Source: Geoalkalibacter subterraneus
GTDB taxonomy: Bacteria > Desulfobacterota > Desulfuromonadia > Desulfuromonadales > Geoalkalibacteraceae
NCBI RefSeq assembly: GCF_000827125.1
Contig: NZ_CP010311.1
Span: 1,550,001-1,614,000, forward strand
Length of the DNA: 64,000 bases
Direction: 5' to 3'
Under the pieces are notes generated by a model. It worked only from the letters and a program-made list of their open reading frames with translations. It was not told the DNA's origin and ran no database searches. The position numbers and the translations under genes were made by a program. Shown piece after piece: positions 34,644 to 42,784 of this stretch (within the stretch, counting starts at the first letter, position 1; each line of letters starts with the position of its first letter).

Positions 34644-35849
34644 ATGAAGAAGTTTTTCACTGTTTCACTTGCGGTTGCCGGCGCTCTGCTGCTCGTCAGC
34701 GGCTCGGCCTTTGCCTTCCACGGCGGCGGTGTCGGGCATTGCGATGGCTGCCACACCATGCACAATTCGCCGACGGATAACGGCGCTCCCCCTGGCACGC
34801 CTGGTCCTTCCCTGCAAAAAGGCTCCGACAACAGCTCAACCTGCCTTAACTGCCATAATGGCGCCGATCGCTACCATGTCAACAGCGCCGACGGCAGCAA
34901 CACCAACGAAGGCGGAGATTTTCATTGGGTCAACGATAATGGGTATGCCTTCCAGGTTCGCCCGGGTGTTTTCAAAACTGTTGATTACAATAATTTAGGA
35001 CATAGTGTTGTCGCAGCAGATTTTGGTATGTCTGCTGATGAAAACTTGACTACTGCACCGGGCGGTTCTTTCCTGGCGGCTGAGTTGGGTTGCTCCAGCT
35101 GCCATGACCCCCATGGTCAGGCTCAGGGCGGCACCATCGGTGGCGCTGCGCCGATTTCGGTGTCCGGTTCCTATGGCGAGGTGCCGCCTGAAGGCACCAT
35201 CGCCGGTAACTACCGCCTTCTGTATGACAGCAACAAGGTGGGCTTCAGTGAAGATGCTCCCATCGCCCGCGCCAGCGGCTATGATGGTAAATCAACTCAG
35301 TATGGTTCCGGCATGAGCGGCTGGTGCGCCAACTGCCATGGGCAATTTTATTCCCAGAGCGCTTCCGGCGGCATGCACCCCACTGATGTGTCTGTACCTA
35401 CGGTCTACAACAGCTATGTGGCAACCGGTAATTTCACCGGCGACATTTCCAGCGCGTATGATCCGTTGGTCCCCATCGAGCGCGGCGTGACCACCGGTTC
35501 CTGGGATCTGCCCTCTCCTGGTTACGATAGTGAAACTGGGCAAGCTTTAGAGGCAGCCGCGACGGCTGGTGTCGACGGCAGCTCCCAGGTGATGTGCCTC
35601 TCCTGCCACCGCGCCCATGCGTCAGCTTTTGACAATGCTCTGCGCTGGGATTACACCACCAGTGAGTTCATTGCCGAAAGTTGGATGTACAAGCCTCAAA
35701 CAGGAACCCCTGTGGCAGAAACTGCCGCGCCTTACTACAAGCATGGTGAGGCAATCGACGTTGCCGATCCCGGCAGTGGCAATCCCTTCACCGATGGTTA
35801 CGGCGAATATCAGCGTTCGCTGTGCAACAAGTGCCACGTGCAGGACTGA
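34644..35849 (+). CDS. omcS: OmcS-like hexaheme c-type cytochrome (filament-forming type), paralogue 1
   Basis: 401 residues from the ATG at 34644, nine bases after GGAGG. Signal peptide ends at AFA. Six CxxCH sites: CDGCH, CLNCH, CSSCH, CANCH, CLSCH, CNKCH. The mature start FHGGGVGHCDGCHTMHNS and the end YQRSLCNKCHVQD match G. sulfurreducens OmcS closely in pattern. The His in TMHNS (mature residue 16) corresponds to the OmcS residue that ligates a heme of the neighbouring filament subunit. Likely an extracellular electron-conducting filament. Controlled by the GEMM element just upstream and ended by a strong terminator. Confidence 0.88.
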   Translation: MKKFFTVSLAVAGALLLVSGSAFAFHGGGVGHCDGCHTMHNSPTDNGAPPGTPGPSLQKGSDNSSTCLNCHNGADRYHVNSADGSNTNEGGDFHWVNDNGYAFQVRPGVFKTVDYNNLGHSVVAADFGMSADENLTTAPGGSFLAAELGCSSCHDPHGQAQGGTIGGAAPISVSGSYGEVPPEGTIAGNYRLLYDSNKVGFSEDAPIARASGYDGKSTQYGSGMSGWCANCHGQFYSQSASGGMHPTDVSVPTVYNSYVATGNFTGDISSAYDPLVPIERGVTTGSWDLPSPGYDSETGQALEAAATAGVDGSSQVMCLSCHRAHASAFDNALRWDYTTSEFIAESWMYKPQTGTPVAETAAPYYKHGEAIDVADPGSGNPFTDGYGEYQRSLCNKCHVQD

Positions 35850-35898
35850 TCCTCAGCTGAACACTCAAAGCTGTTAAAATTCTGTTATGCCTGATTTT

Positions 35899-35936
35899 CG
35901 GGCCGGCGGTTGTACACCACCGCCGGCCCTTTTTCG
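35899..35936 (+). terminator. Terminator after OmcS-like paralogue 1
   Basis: GGGCCGGCGGT pairs with ACCGCCGGCCC around a short loop and is followed by five T. It isolates the first OmcS-like gene from the rest of the locus. Confidence 0.9.
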
Positions 35937-36023
35937 GCCTGCACTTCTCTTTTGTTGAATCCTGAAATGATCGAGCGCCCAAACCCGGAGAGTTATAATG
36001 AAAATTAATTTCGGGAGTTCCTT

Positions 36024-37298
36024 ATGAGGCGTGATGGTTGCATTAATAAGTCAAGATTTCTGACACGCAACCGGGGGATTGATCGTTTGCGACTTCAGAT
36101 AGGCATAGGAACGAGATGGGCGTGGCGCTTTGTTCTGCTGCTGGCGCTGTCCACAGGCAGTCAGATCGCGGTATCTGCGGTTGAAGCTGCGTCTTTTCAC
36201 CGTGGCGGGGTCGGCAACTGCGGCGGGTGCCATACCATGCACAATTCGGAGGGCGGCTTGTCGATTCGCTCCGGTGCCACGGTCAGCCTGCTGCGTGCTT
36301 CCGATCCCGGTTCCATCTGCCTCAACTGCCATGCCGGCGCCGGTGGGCCTGCCAGCCCTTCGGTCTTCAGTTTCGACGGGTCGGCCCTGACCCCGGGGGG
36401 CGACTTTTACTGGGTGACCCGCACCTTCAGTTGGAATGGCGGCACCAGCCCGGCCGAACAGCACGGTCACAACGTGATCGCCCGCGATTTCAACCTCTCG
36501 GCCGACCCTCAGCGTATTTCTTCTCCCGGCGGCAGCTATCCTGCCTCTCAACTGTCCTGCATCAGTTGCCATGATCCTCATGGCGGTCTTTCGCAATCAG
36601 CATCGAATGGTCTCCCGGTCTCCGTCTCCGGTTCCTATGGCGAGCCGATTGCGGCCGGAACGGTGGGCGGCAACTATCGGCTCCTGGGCGATTCAAGCTA
36701 CGCCGTTCGCGGCTATTCCTTCAGGGAGGATGCACCCATTGCCCGGCAGAACCCTTCGCGCCCCTTCGTCGAATCCGATGATTCCCATGTGGACTACGGT
36801 TCGGGCATGAGCGAGTGGTGCGGCAACTGTCATAGACGCATGGTCACCAGCAAACATAATTCAGGGGGCGGGCCGGGCTTCCGTCATCCTTCAGGTAGCC
36901 AGACCCGTTTCGATCAACAGACTCTGTCCCGCTACAATGCCTACATCCGCAGCGGCGACCTGTCCGGTACCGCCGATTCCTCTTACCTGCAATTTACCCC
37001 GTTTGAGCGGGGGATCAGTGACCCGCAGCTGCTTGACCCGACCAGTACCCGCGGACCCGACGCCAATTCCAACGTGATGTGCCTGACCTGCCATCGTGCC
37101 CATGCTTCGGCTTTCCCCTATGCCGGACGCTGGGATTTCACTGCCAACCTGCTGGCTGATTCACACCCCGCGTTGGGGGATGGCGGCGCAAGTGCGAGCG
37201 ATGTGTCCAACAGTTATTATGGGCGGGATATTGGGTTTGAGTTTGGAGCGGATCAGGGGTCGTTTTGCGGGAAGTGTCATGAAGGGGGGGGGAAGTGA
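36024..37298 (+). CDS. OmcS-like hexaheme c-type cytochrome, paralogue 2
   Basis: 424 residues with a long basic leader before a signal peptide ending near VEAAS. Six CxxCH sites: CGGCH, CLNCH, CISCH, CGNCH, CLTCH, CGKCH. The mature start FHRGGVGNCGGCHTMHNS keeps the inter-subunit His. CHDPHGG and CHRAHASAF are shared with OmcS; the C-terminus ends CGKCHEGGGK rather than the usual CNKCH end. GGGAG precedes the ATG. The stop overlaps the start of the next gene, so it begins a long operon. Confidence 0.85.
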   Translation: MRRDGCINKSRFLTRNRGIDRLRLQIGIGTRWAWRFVLLLALSTGSQIAVSAVEAASFHRGGVGNCGGCHTMHNSEGGLSIRSGATVSLLRASDPGSICLNCHAGAGGPASPSVFSFDGSALTPGGDFYWVTRTFSWNGGTSPAEQHGHNVIARDFNLSADPQRISSPGGSYPASQLSCISCHDPHGGLSQSASNGLPVSVSGSYGEPIAAGTVGGNYRLLGDSSYAVRGYSFREDAPIARQNPSRPFVESDDSHVDYGSGMSEWCGNCHRRMVTSKHNSGGGPGFRHPSGSQTRFDQQTLSRYNAYIRSGDLSGTADSSYLQFTPFERGISDPQLLDPTSTRGPDANSNVMCLTCHRAHASAFPYAGRWDFTANLLADSHPALGDGGASASDVSNSYYGRDIGFEFGADQGSFCGKCHEGGGK

Positions 37299-38785
37299 TG
37301 ATGAGGGACGCGGGACGCGGGACGCGGGACGCGGAAAACCCGAGGCTTTGGGCTTTGGGCTTTGGGCTTGGGGGGAGAGGCCGAATTTCTTGGCTTTTCT
37401 GGGTGATGGTGCCTGTATTGCTGCTGGCTGGCTGTTCTTTGCCCTCTCGGCCGGTGCCGGTTGTGCGTGATCCGGGGGCGGGGGTGCGGGTTTATCTGCA
37501 GCCTTTGCCGCAGGAAACTCATCGCTTGAAGTTCGTGATTTCTTCGATCACCGCGCGGCGTGCGGATGGGGGGGAGGTTGCTCTCCTGGACGATCCGAGA
37601 GAGATTCGTCCTGACGATTTGATCGGGCATCAGCACCGCCTGGTGGCCGCTAATCTTCCACCGGGCGATTACCTTGGGCTGAATCTGCAGATCGAGGATG
37701 CGACCCTGATGACCGACGAGGGGGAGAACGATCTGCTGGTCCCGGAGGAACCGATTGCCATCGATGAGGCGTTTCGCGTCCGTGCCGACCAGACGACGGC
37801 TTTGTTCCTGTCTCTCTCACCCGACCGGATCGTTACGGCCGGCTACCGTTTTACGCCGCGTTTTTCTTTATGGGGTTCGCGTCCCGTATTGCCCGGTCTC
37901 AAGGGTGTGGTGACCAACAATGCCGCCGGGACCCTGACCCTGTTTGAAAAGAAGACCCCGACGGTGACCAACGTTGTGGCATTGGGGCGCGGGCCGGGGG
38001 AGGTGGTCTTCGACGCGGCTCGCTCACGCGCCTACATCGCTTTGTCCGGAGAGGATGCCGTTGCCGTATTCGACCTGGTCAACGAGTCCGTGCGGGCCAT
38101 GATCACCCTGCGCCCCGGTGACGGGCCTGTTGAAATGGCTCTCTCCCCGGATGGCAGCATCCTGGTCAGCGCCAACGCCGGATCGCGCAGCATCAGCGTG
38201 ATCGATGCCGTTTCGTTCGTGGAGCGTGAACGTCTGCTGCTCAACGACCGCCCCTCCTCGGTCTTCTTTGATCCGCAAGGGGAAAGGGCCTACGTCCTTC
38301 AGGAATCATCCGGCATGCTGACTCACGTCGACGCGCACCAGGGGCGGATCATCGACACCGTGCACCTGGAAGAATCCCCCGTGCGCGGGGCGGTCAGCGA
38401 TGATGGGAAGGCTCTTTACCTCATCACCGCCGATTCGGCCGACCTGCTGGTGGTGAATGCCGCGACGCTCAGGGTTCAGGGGCGCAAGTATGTGGGGCAC
38501 GGGGCGCTGTGTATTGAAGTCGATCCTTTTGATGGACTGATCTACGTCGGGTTGAGCAGTGGCGACGTGATGGTTCTCGATCCCGGCTTCGATCTGCCGG
38601 TGGACACCTTATCCACCTCCGGCGGGGTTGCCTATCTTTCTCTGGATACTGAGGAAAACACCCTGTTCGCCCTGATCCCCGAGCACAGGCGCCTTGAAAA
38701 GTTCGACCTGGTCAGCAAGAAGCTGCTGGGGGCGATCGAGGTGGATGAAGGAGGCTATGCCGTTTCCGTGACAGGTGAGCGGTAA
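37298..38785 (+). CDS. Beta-propeller lipoprotein of the cytochrome locus
   Basis: 495 residues from the ATG at 37298, which overlaps the upstream stop. The lipobox LLLAGC is near residue 46, after an unusual leader coded by heptanucleotide repeats. Residues 60-190 are a beta-rich domain (LKFVISSITARRADGG). From about residue 210 there are YVTN-type propeller blades (GEVVFDAARSRAYIALSGED, ALSPDGSILVSANAGSRSIS). Probably anchored to the outer membrane and placed next to the barrel and cytochromes. A downstream start near 37406 would avoid the repeats. Confidence 0.75.
   Translation: MMRDAGRGTRDAENPRLWALGFGLGGRGRISWLFWVMVPVLLLAGCSLPSRPVPVVRDPGAGVRVYLQPLPQETHRLKFVISSITARRADGGEVALLDDPREIRPDDLIGHQHRLVAANLPPGDYLGLNLQIEDATLMTDEGENDLLVPEEPIAIDEAFRVRADQTTALFLSLSPDRIVTAGYRFTPRFSLWGSRPVLPGLKGVVTNNAAGTLTLFEKKTPTVTNVVALGRGPGEVVFDAARSRAYIALSGEDAVAVFDLVNESVRAMITLRPGDGPVEMALSPDGSILVSANAGSRSISVIDAVSFVERERLLLNDRPSSVFFDPQGERAYVLQESSGMLTHVDAHQGRIIDTVHLEESPVRGAVSDDGKALYLITADSADLLVVNAATLRVQGRKYVGHGALCIEVDPFDGLIYVGLSSGDVMVLDPGFDLPVDTLSTSGGVAYLSLDTEENTLFALIPEHRRLEKFDLVSKKLLGAIEVDEGGYAVSVTGER
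37305..37367. repeat. Two heptanucleotide arrays in the 5' end of the lipoprotein gene
   Basis: (GGGACGC)4 at 37305-37332, then (TTTGGGC)3 at 37347-37367. Both lie in the coding sequence just after the start. A change of one unit would shift the frame. Confidence 0.9.
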
Positions 38786-38788
38786 ACG

Positions 38789-40945
38789 ATGATGCAGCCC
38801 GGCCTTATCGCATGCTCGGTGTTGTGTTTCGCGGCGATGATGCTGACGCCTCTGTCGGCGGTTGCCGATATTCGGCTGATGGGCGATTGGACCTGGTCTT
38901 ACAGTGAATCGGACACCACGCGCCTTGAGACGAATGAAAAAACGCAGAGCGACAGCCGCCGCTTTCGCCAGTTGTACCGCGCCGATCTCAGTCGCCAGGT
39001 CTACCCGACCCTGCTGGTCAATGGCGGCATCCTGTTCGAAAGAAGCGATCTTGATAGTGACATCGACGGACAAAGCACTGACACGACGGGAGAACTGCTG
39101 CGCCCCTATGTCGATGTCGAACTCGGTAACGACCTCTACACCCTGGCGGGAGGGTACCGGGAGAGCGAGACAACCCGCTCCGGCACCGGCCTTGAGACCA
39201 GCAAGCAATTTGTCGAGGAATACGACGCCCGCGCCGAGTGGAGACCGGTGGATCTGCCCGGCATTGAGACCACCTACACCCGTACCCTGCGAAACAGCGA
39301 TCCGGAAACGACCGACCAGGAATCCCATTTTTATCGGACCACGGTTGATTATGCCTATCGCAATTACGAATTTCTCTACAATTACATGCGCAGCGACGAC
39401 GAACAGAAAACCGAAGATACCCGCACCCGCACCCTGACGCAGACGCACAACGGTCGGGTGCGCTATTCGCGCGGATTTTTCGACAATCGCCTCACACTCA
39501 ATGCGCGGGTGCAGGCCGAGCGGTCGACGGTGGAGTTTTCCGGGACAGGTGAACGGATTGTTCCGACCACCTCATCCGGCAGTTCCTTTTATATTAAAGA
39601 AGATCTTGCCCCTGACAGCAACCTCCCCGACGACTTTACCTCGGATGCCGAGGGGCCACTCTCCGAAGTGGACCTGGGAGGCGGCGGCAGCGGGAATCGG
39701 GTCAGTATCGGTATTGCTTATGCGGAGGAGGTGGAAATAGATCGTCTGCGCGTCTTCCTTGCCCCAGGGCTTGATGTTTATGAAATCGACCGGATTGAAA
39801 ACAAATGGAAATGGGAAATTTACATCAGCGATGACCAGCTTAACTGGACATCGGTTCCGGTCACGGCAAGCGACTACGACCCGGTCGATAATTATTTCGA
39901 GATCCGCTTTGCGCGACAGCAGGAGGTCCAATACATCAAGGTCGTCACCAGCGCAGTTCTGCGCGATCCGGTGACCCAGCTCCCGCTCGACTCGATTCCA
40001 GTCTCCAGGATCGCCGGATTTTTCGCCCTGGCCCCCGATGACGACGACGAGATCGTCTCCATCTCCCGCAACCTCAATTTTGGGGTTGGGTGGAAGATGA
40101 CCGACAAGACGCGGGTCGGCTATGACCTGGCTTATCAGGACCAGGAGGTTGATGCGTTCGATATCGAGAACCGGCAGATGTCCAATATCTTCAACATCAG
40201 CCATATCATCAACCAGGTCTTTTCAACCTCGGCCCGTTTTCTGCGCAACGACCGCTGGCGCAACGGCGATCACGATTTCGAGTCGCACCAGTTTACCGCC
40301 CAGATGAGCGCACGTTGGCTTGAGACCCTGCGGCAGAGCCTGACCTACAGCGGACAGCGCGTCGACGAAGACGAAGGGCGCAGCACCAGCCATGCCGTTT
40401 TCCTGCGCACTAATGCGGAACTCTACCGCGGCTGGGATGTGGCTTTCGACCAGGGCTACACCTGGCAGGATCAGGCCGAACAGGGGGAGATGGAGAGTTT
40501 TTTCGTGCGGGTGGCCAACAGCATCGTGCCGCATCGGCGCTTGAATTTCATCGTCGACTACTCCGTGCGCTGGACCCGGCAGGAAGAGCGCGACAACCGG
40601 CAGGACCAGACCGGGCGGGTGCGTGCCTTCTGGACGCCCACCGACACCCTGTCGCTCAACGGGGAATATAAAATTCGTGATACGGACCTTGAAACCTTTT
40701 CCGAATGGGAGTTCGGCGCAGGCTGGCTGCCGTTGCGCGACGGAACCCTGCAGCTCAACCTGCGCTACAGCGAAGAAGGGGATTCGGACGACGAGCGGCT
40801 GCGGAGCTTTTCGCCCAGCCTGACCTGGGCGCTGGCCCGCAACACCGACCTGACCCTGACCTATACCCTGGGGCGCAACAAGGATCGCGTTGAAGAGGTG
40901 GACTACCAATCCTTTCAAGCCAATCTGCGCTTTTATTATAACTGA
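38789..40945 (+). CDS. Outer-membrane beta-barrel porin-like protein of the cytochrome locus
   Basis: 718 residues, signal peptide ending near SAVADI. Long runs of amphipathic strands with conserved spacing (RQLYRADLSRQVYPTLLVNGG, DYAYRNYEFLYNYMRS, LSLNGEYKIRDTDLETFSEW) suggest 20 or more barrel strands. Between residues 305 and 395 sits a segment that resembles a discoidin (F5/8C) domain (WEIYISDDQLNWTSVPV, VQYIKVVTSA), probably a surface loop. It is in the place where MtrB/OmbB-type porins are found in electron conduits, but I see no clear sequence match to those. No heme sites. Confidence 0.72.
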   Translation: MMQPGLIACSVLCFAAMMLTPLSAVADIRLMGDWTWSYSESDTTRLETNEKTQSDSRRFRQLYRADLSRQVYPTLLVNGGILFERSDLDSDIDGQSTDTTGELLRPYVDVELGNDLYTLAGGYRESETTRSGTGLETSKQFVEEYDARAEWRPVDLPGIETTYTRTLRNSDPETTDQESHFYRTTVDYAYRNYEFLYNYMRSDDEQKTEDTRTRTLTQTHNGRVRYSRGFFDNRLTLNARVQAERSTVEFSGTGERIVPTTSSGSSFYIKEDLAPDSNLPDDFTSDAEGPLSEVDLGGGGSGNRVSIGIAYAEEVEIDRLRVFLAPGLDVYEIDRIENKWKWEIYISDDQLNWTSVPVTASDYDPVDNYFEIRFARQQEVQYIKVVTSAVLRDPVTQLPLDSIPVSRIAGFFALAPDDDDEIVSISRNLNFGVGWKMTDKTRVGYDLAYQDQEVDAFDIENRQMSNIFNISHIINQVFSTSARFLRNDRWRNGDHDFESHQFTAQMSARWLETLRQSLTYSGQRVDEDEGRSTSHAVFLRTNAELYRGWDVAFDQGYTWQDQAEQGEMESFFVRVANSIVPHRRLNFIVDYSVRWTRQEERDNRQDQTGRVRAFWTPTDTLSLNGEYKIRDTDLETFSEWEFGAGWLPLRDGTLQLNLRYSEEGDSDDERLRSFSPSLTWALARNTDLTLTYTLGRNKDRVEEVDYQSFQANLRFYYN

Positions 40946-40979
40946 TCTCACTGAGCAAAGCATACGCAAGGGGACGCTT

Positions 40980-41558
40980 ATGTCGATGATACGCTGCTTT
41001 CTACTTCTGGGATGGGTGCTGTTGATCGGGACTCTTCTGTCCGGTTGCGGCGGCAATGGCCGGACCTACAAGAATCTCAACATGAACTTCGCCGCTGTTC
41101 AGAGTATCGCCGTCATGCCGTTCGAGAACCTGACCAGTGACGACGATGCGGCAGACCGGGTGCGCGACGCCTATATGGGGATGCTGCAGGCCACTGAAGC
41201 CATGTATGTGCTGCCGCCGGGAGAGGTGCAGCGGGGTATTGAGCGGGCCAACGTGCGCGTACCGGAAGCGCCCACCGCCGACGAAGTCAAAACCCTGGGT
41301 AAAATCCTGAACGTCGAAGCGGTGCTGACCGGCGTGTTGCGTGAGTACGGGACGGTGCGCTCGGGACAGAGCGAAGCGAACATTGTGTCGCTGAGCCTGC
41401 AGATGATAGAGACGGAAACCGGCACCGTGGTCTGGTCCGGCTCGTCTACCCAGGGGGGGATTACCCTGTCGGACCGCATGTTCGGCGGAGGCGGTGAACC
41501 TATGAACAAGGTGACGGAAAAGGCGGTTAATGATCTGCTGGATCAACTGTTTGAATAA
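40980..41558 (+). CDS. GNA1162/CsgG-like lipoprotein
   Basis: 192 residues from the ATG at 40980 with AAGGGGA upstream. Lipobox LLSGC near residue 22. The rest has the CsgG/GNA1162 pattern: VQSIAVMPFENLTSDDDAAD, VEAVLTGVLREYG, and METETGTVVWSGSSTQGG-type strands. Related lipoproteins either form outer-membrane assemblies or are accessory to them. The gene after it appears to hold two more copies of this fold. Confidence 0.78.
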   Translation: MSMIRCFLLLGWVLLIGTLLSGCGGNGRTYKNLNMNFAAVQSIAVMPFENLTSDDDAADRVRDAYMGMLQATEAMYVLPPGEVQRGIERANVRVPEAPTADEVKTLGKILNVEAVLTGVLREYGTVRSGQSEANIVSLSLQMIETETGTVVWSGSSTQGGITLSDRMFGGGGEPMNKVTEKAVNDLLDQLFE

Positions 41559-42756
41559 ATTTCTGTTCTTCCTGCTGGTCCTTGTCAGCCTCACCGGCAC
41601 GGTTCGGGGTGAGGAAGTGGCCGAAGCGTTTCCCACGGATACGGGGTGGAAGCGGGCGGGCGAAGTTCATCCCGGTTTTGGACGCGACACCCTGTTGGCC
41701 TACCTGCCGCCGGAAAATCTCAGCGGCGTCAGGGCGCCAGTGACGGAGATCGGCCGGAAAATCATGGAAAATCTTCGTGGACGGGAGTTTCGCCTGCTCG
41801 CGGAAACCGAACTCGAATCGTTCATGAAAAAGTATCGCATGCGGCATACCGGCGGCATCGGGTCGCGCATGGGAAGATTGCTGCGTGACGAAACTGGGGC
41901 CCAGGCTGTTTTCGTCACGTCACTGGAGAGTTTTCAGGAGCAGGGGCCTCCGAAAATATCGTTGATCTGCCGTATCGTGACAACGGGACTCAACCCTGAA
42001 ATCGTGTGGATAAAGAGCGTCGGCCTTTCCGGGGATCAATCGCCGGGTTTTCTCGGCCTGGGGCTGATCGATGACAGCGAAGAACTGATCGACATGGCGG
42101 TAGAAGCGCTGCTCGATGATTTGGACAATTTTCTGCACAGCGGCTTTAAATCACGATCGCCGGCCTCTCTTGTTCGCTATGAACCAGCAGAATATGGCGA
42201 TCCTACGCTCGATGAACAAGATCCGCTGCTCTTTTCACACAGGTCTAAATACGATCCGCGGGAGTATTACCGCGCATCCTGGTTCAATCCTGAAGGGGAG
42301 TACGCGGTGGCTGTTGTGCCATTCCTCAATAAATACGCGCGTGCCCATGCCGGTTTTGTCGCGGCTCTGCATTTTACTGAAATCCTCCATGGTTTTGAAA
42401 ATCTGCATGTTTTCGAGCCCGGCCTGGTCCGGGAGCAGCTGCTCAGATATCGACTGATCATGCCGGCGGGACCGTCGTTGGCTGTGTCGGATGTTCTGGC
42501 AAGCCGCACGACCTTATCCGCAGACCTGATTCTGTCAGGCCAGGTTTTTGATTACCAGGGATTGAGGGGGGTACCCAAGGTCGATTTTTCCGTTCAGATT
42601 TTTGATGGGCCGGCTCGGGATGTGGCCTGGTGGTCACGCAGCGACGCGCGGGGAGATAAGAATGTCTACTTTTTCGATTTCGGCAGAATTCACACCGCTC
42701 ATGGATTGATGCATCGATTGGCCGACAGGGTCGGCGCCATGCTTTTAAGCCATTGA
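41530..42756 (+). CDS. Periplasmic protein, apparent tandem CsgG/GNA1162-like domains
   Basis: 408 residues; a TTG at 41551 is an alternative start. Signal peptide ends near GTVRG. Two halves each show the same motif order: DTLLAYLPPENLSG, TGAQAVFVTSLESF, PEIVWIKSVGLSGD in the first (residues 55-195), and AVAVVPFLNKYARAH, SADLILSGQVFDYQG, RDVAWWSRSDARGD in the second (residues 255-395). I infer a duplication of the fold seen in the upstream lipoprotein. No named family recognised with certainty. The start lies 29 bases inside the upstream gene. Confidence 0.6.
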   Translation: MICWINCLNKFLFFLLVLVSLTGTVRGEEVAEAFPTDTGWKRAGEVHPGFGRDTLLAYLPPENLSGVRAPVTEIGRKIMENLRGREFRLLAETELESFMKKYRMRHTGGIGSRMGRLLRDETGAQAVFVTSLESFQEQGPPKISLICRIVTTGLNPEIVWIKSVGLSGDQSPGFLGLGLIDDSEELIDMAVEALLDDLDNFLHSGFKSRSPASLVRYEPAEYGDPTLDEQDPLLFSHRSKYDPREYYRASWFNPEGEYAVAVVPFLNKYARAHAGFVAALHFTEILHGFENLHVFEPGLVREQLLRYRLIMPAGPSLAVSDVLASRTTLSADLILSGQVFDYQGLRGVPKVDFSVQIFDGPARDVAWWSRSDARGDKNVYFFDFGRIHTAHGLMHRLADRVGAMLLSH

Positions 42757-42784
42757 GTTTTACCTACATCAGCAAGGAGTTGTC

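Noticed and set aside
37305-37367. CRISPR-like array
   Set aside because: Units are seven bases long and directly adjacent with no spacers; they are simple tandem repeats. The same applies to 28453-28482 and 25643-25666.
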